Assembly: GCF_000455485.1 (NCBI RefSeq)
Contig: NZ_CBQR020000061.1
Span: forward strand, 1 to 64,000
Origin: Gorillibacterium massiliense
GTDB lineage: Bacteria; Bacillota; Bacilli; Paenibacillales; NBRC-103111
Reading direction: 5' to 3'
Length of the DNA stretch: 64,000 nt
In this document: positions 61,725 to 64,000 of the stretch, piece after piece
How the letters are laid out: each line of letters begins with the position of its first letter
Position numbering within the stretch: position 1 is the first letter of the stretch
Notes under the pieces: model-generated
Told to the model about the DNA's origin: nothing
Seen by the model: the letters and a program-made list of their open reading frames with translations, nothing else
Databases searched by the model: none
Made by a program: the position numbers and the translations under genes

Positions 61725-63614
61725 ATGGCAAAGAAGCAATTTAAAGCCGAATCCAAACGGCTGCTGGAAATGATGATCAACTCCATCTACACTCACAAAG
61801 AGATTTTTTTGAGAGAATTGATTTCCAATGCCAGCGATGCCATCGACAAGCTGTACTACAAGGCTTTGACCGACGAAAAACTGGTGTTTGACAAAGATAG
61901 CTACTATATTCGTCTCACCGTGGACAAGGCAAACCGTACCTTGACCATCGCGGATACCGGTATCGGCATGACGAAAGAGGATTTGGAAAACAACCTTGGC
62001 GTCATTGCCAAGAGCGGTTCCCTCGCCTTCAAAAAAGAAAACGAGTCCAAAGACGGCCACGACATCATCGGCCAATTCGGCGTCGGCTTCTATTCGGCGT
62101 TCATGGTAGCCGACAAGGTGACGGTGATCAGCCGCTCCGTTGACGAGGCGGAAGCGTATAAATGGGAATCCGCCGGAGCAGACGGCTATTCTATCGAGCC
62201 TGCGGAGAAAGCAGCCCCAGGTTCCGAGATCACCCTCAAGATCAAAGACAACACCGAAGACGAAAACTACGACGAATACCTGCAGGAATACCGCCTGAAG
62301 GCTATCGTGAAGAAATACTCCGACTTCATCCGCTACCCGATCCGTATGGATATCTCCAGCAGCAGACCGAAGGAAGGCAGCGAGAACGAGTGGGAGGATT
62401 ACACGGAAGAACAAACCGTCAACAGTATGGTCCCGATCTGGAAAAAGAACAAGAATGAATTGACCGACGAGGACTATGCCAATTTTTACGCCGAAAAACA
62501 TTATGGCTTTGACAAGCCTTTGAAGCACATCCACGTCAGCGTCGACGGCTCGGTGAGCTACAACGCCATTTTGTTCATTCCGGAAAACATTCCTTTCGAC
62601 TACTACTCCAAGGAGTTCGAAAAAGGTCTGGAGCTGTACTCAGGCGGCGTTTTGATCATGAACAAATGCTCCGACCTGCTGCCGGATTACTACAGCTTCG
62701 TCAAGGGGATGGTGGATTCCGAGGATCTGTCCCTGAACATCTCCCGGGAGCTTTTGCAGCACGACCGCCAACTGAAGCTCATCGCCAAGAGCCTCAAGAG
62801 CAAGATCAAAAACCAACTGAAGAGCATGCTCAAGGACGAGAGAGAAAACTACGAGAAGTTCTACAACTCTTTTGGCCGCCAACTGAAATATGGCATCTAC
62901 AGCGATTACGGAACCAACAAAGAAGAGCTGCAGGATCTGCTGATGTTCTATTCCTCCAAGGAGAAGAAGCTGGTCACCTTGGACGAGTACGTTTCTCGCA
63001 TGCCGGAAGAGCAGAAGTACATCTACTACGCCACCGGGGAATCCAACGCGCGCATTGAGAAGCTGCCGCAAACGGAACTGGTCGCGGAAAAAGGCTACGA
63101 GATCCTCTACTTTACCGACGACGTGGACGAGTTCGCCATCAAAGTGATTATGAATTACAAGGAGAAGGAGTTCCGCTCCGTATCCGGTGGTGATCTCGGT
63201 ATCGACACCGACGAGAATAAGGACGAGGCGGCCGAGGAAGATAAGGAATCCCAAGACTTGTTCGCGTCCATGTCCTCCGTGCTCGCAGGAAAAGTATCCA
63301 AGGTCAAAGCCTCGAAACGGCTGCGTTCCCATCCGGTCTGTCTCTCCGCCGAGGGCGAAGTGACCATCGAGATGGAGAAGGTATTGAAGATGATGCCGAA
63401 CAGCCCTGGCGTCCAAGCGGAAAAGGTGCTGGAAATCAACCGCAACCACGAGGTGTTCCAATCCCTGAAGCAGGCGGCCGGAGATCAAGACAAGCTGGCG
63501 TTGATTACCAACCTGCTCTACAATCAGGCACTCTTGATCGAAGGACTGTCCGTCGAGGACCCGGTTCAATTCACCAACGATATTTGCAAGATGATCGTTT
63601 CCGCAAGCAAGTAA
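61725..63614 (+). CDS. htpG: Molecular chaperone HtpG (Hsp90)
   Basis: A 629-residue Hsp90. The N-terminal GHKL ATPase domain shows the N box [15 protein letters not shown], the D-x-G-x-G motif [13 protein letters not shown] and the lid glycines [17 protein letters not shown]. The middle and C-terminal dimerisation domains follow without gaps. It refolds or remodels client proteins in the cytoplasm with ATP. ATG at 61725 has GAAGGGAGAG upstream; an in-frame TTG at 61707 precedes the site. Promoter and CIRCE lie 60-120 bases upstream. Confidence 0.97.
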   Translation: MAKKQFKAESKRLLEMMINSIYTHKEIFLRELISNASDAIDKLYYKALTDEKLVFDKDSYYIRLTVDKANRTLTIADTGIGMTKEDLENNLGVIAKSGSLAFKKENESKDGHDIIGQFGVGFYSAFMVADKVTVISRSVDEAEAYKWESAGADGYSIEPAEKAAPGSEITLKIKDNTEDENYDEYLQEYRLKAIVKKYSDFIRYPIRMDISSSRPKEGSENEWEDYTEEQTVNSMVPIWKKNKNELTDEDYANFYAEKHYGFDKPLKHIHVSVDGSVSYNAILFIPENIPFDYYSKEFEKGLELYSGGVLIMNKCSDLLPDYYSFVKGMVDSEDLSLNISRELLQHDRQLKLIAKSLKSKIKNQLKSMLKDERENYEKFYNSFGRQLKYGIYSDYGTNKEELQDLLMFYSSKEKKLVTLDEYVSRMPEEQKYIYYATGESNARIEKLPQTELVAEKGYEILYFTDDVDEFAIKVIMNYKEKEFRSVSGGDLGIDTDENKDEAAEEDKESQDLFASMSSVLAGKVSKVKASKRLRSHPVCLSAEGEVTIEMEKVLKMMPNSPGVQAEKVLEINRNHEVFQSLKQAAGDQDKLALITNLLYNQALLIEGLSVEDPVQFTNDICKMIVSASK

Positions 63615-63636
63615 ATGATTAACGATAGAAAAGATT

Positions 63637-63680
63637 AAGACGCGGCTGTTCGCTTGGGCGAACGGCTGCGTCTTTTTTTT
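63637..63680 (+). terminator. Terminator of htpG
   Basis: A 17-bp stem (AAGACGCGGCTGTTCGC against GCGAACGGCTGCGTCTT, one mismatch) around TTGG is followed by eight T residues. Confidence 0.93.
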
Positions 63681-63823
63681 CGTGGCGGCTGGCTGAGCGC
63701 CTTCCCAGGAAGAGAAACGGGGCGGAATCGAAGAGCCTACGAGATGATTTGTGGTATGATAAAGATCACATGATACTCCGATCAATCAAACGAATATAAA
63801 ATCATGCATCCGAGGTGAGGAGC

Positions 63824-64000
63824 TTGTTCTATGTCTTATTCTTACTCGTCGTTTTACTTGATCAGGCTGTAAAGCTATGGGTTCGCCTCCATATGATCGT
63901 GGGACAATCCATTCCCGTGCGGGAAGGGTTTCAATTGACGTATTATCAAAATACCGGCGCTATGGGAAGCAGCTTTGAAGGGTATGGCAGATACTTTATA
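63824..64000 (+). CDS. lspA: Lipoprotein signal peptidase LspA (N-terminal part)
   Basis: The gene runs off the right edge. The 59 visible residues start MFYVLFLLVVLLDQAVKLWV, where the DQ-x-x-K motif after the first helix is conserved in LspA, and include QLTYYQNTGAMGSSF, the N-T-G-A motif. LspA is the membrane aspartyl protease that cleaves lipoprotein signal peptides before the lipidated Cys. TTG at 63824 follows GAGGTGAGG by about six bases. An extended -10 (TGGTATGAT, ending 63760) lies upstream. The catalytic Asp residues are beyond the window. Confidence 0.88.
   Translation, partial: MFYVLFLLVVLLDQAVKLWVRLHMIVGQSIPVREGFQLTYYQNTGAMGSSFEGYGRYFI

Noticed and set aside
62640-63785. Minus-strand 381-residue ORF opposite htpG
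   Set aside because: It is long, but htpG has all Hsp90 motifs, and the antisense frame is Leu/Val/Gln-rich shadow with no ribosome site.

Overview
The window reads as a chromosomal segment of an endospore-forming, moderately GC-rich Firmicute, most likely Paenibacillus or a close relative. This is inferred from a GerA-type spore germinant receptor operon, an SqhC-type terpene cyclase, a YppC-like protein, strong AGGAGG-type ribosome sites with many TTG/GTG starts, and several sugar ABC importers without their own ATPase next to a YesM/YesN two-component pair and GH3/GH35-type glycosidases. No rRNA, tRNA, CRISPR array or prophage is visible.

Layout. 1-2.85 kb: end of an LplA/LplB/YtcP-type oligosaccharide importer. 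2.85-4.2 kb: a 12-copy hexanucleotide repeat, a terminator, an internally deleted IS200-type element and an AT-rich acetyltransferase gene. 4.2-10 kb: a membrane protein and a DUF2515 gene, the terpene cyclase, a beta-propeller lactonase-like protein and a two-domain VOC protein. 10.2-12.2 kb: TetR regulator and MFS exporter with a palindromic operator. 12.2-16.4 kb: germinant receptor operon (minus strand, A-C-small-B order). 16.6-19.2 kb: FMN reductase, then an ABC-2/YhgE-like membrane protein with a PadR regulator. 19.3-27 kb: AraC regulator divergent from a carbohydrate operon (DUF5107-TPR protein, GH35-like glycosidase, mutarotase-like protein). 27.2-32.7 kb: FtsH, cardiolipin synthase, arylamine N-acetyltransferase, LacI regulator. 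32.9-38.9 kb: YesM/YesN-like two-component system and a complete sugar importer with a cre-like site. 39-44.8 kb: a small beta-rich protein, a YhgE/Pip protein with a long heptad region, a DUF5412 lipid-anchor-like protein and a GH3 beta-glucosidase. 44.8-48.2 kb: Fur-controlled siderophore importer without an ATPase gene. 48.2-53.4 kb: lipoprotein, UvrD-like helicase split by a G7 tract, acetyltransferase, unknown protein. 53.4-59.9 kb: a probable group II intron scar and an oppABCDF operon. 60-64 kb: second lipoprotein, a GreA/GreB-like protein behind a short leader ORF, htpG with a CIRCE operator, and the start of lspA.

The gene content points to a scavenger of plant or fungal polysaccharides and peptides. 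Three sugar-import or sugar-hydrolysis loci sit beside an oligopeptide importer and an iron importer, each with its own local regulator or operator. The most unusual observations are the helicase whose C-terminal Tudor-like domain is out of frame after a run of seven G residues, the IS200-derived miniature element, the overlapping leader ORF before the GreA-like gene, the CIRCE element in front of htpG, and the four-gene germination operon with a small two-helix protein. All functional statements are made from reading the sequence. No database search was run.
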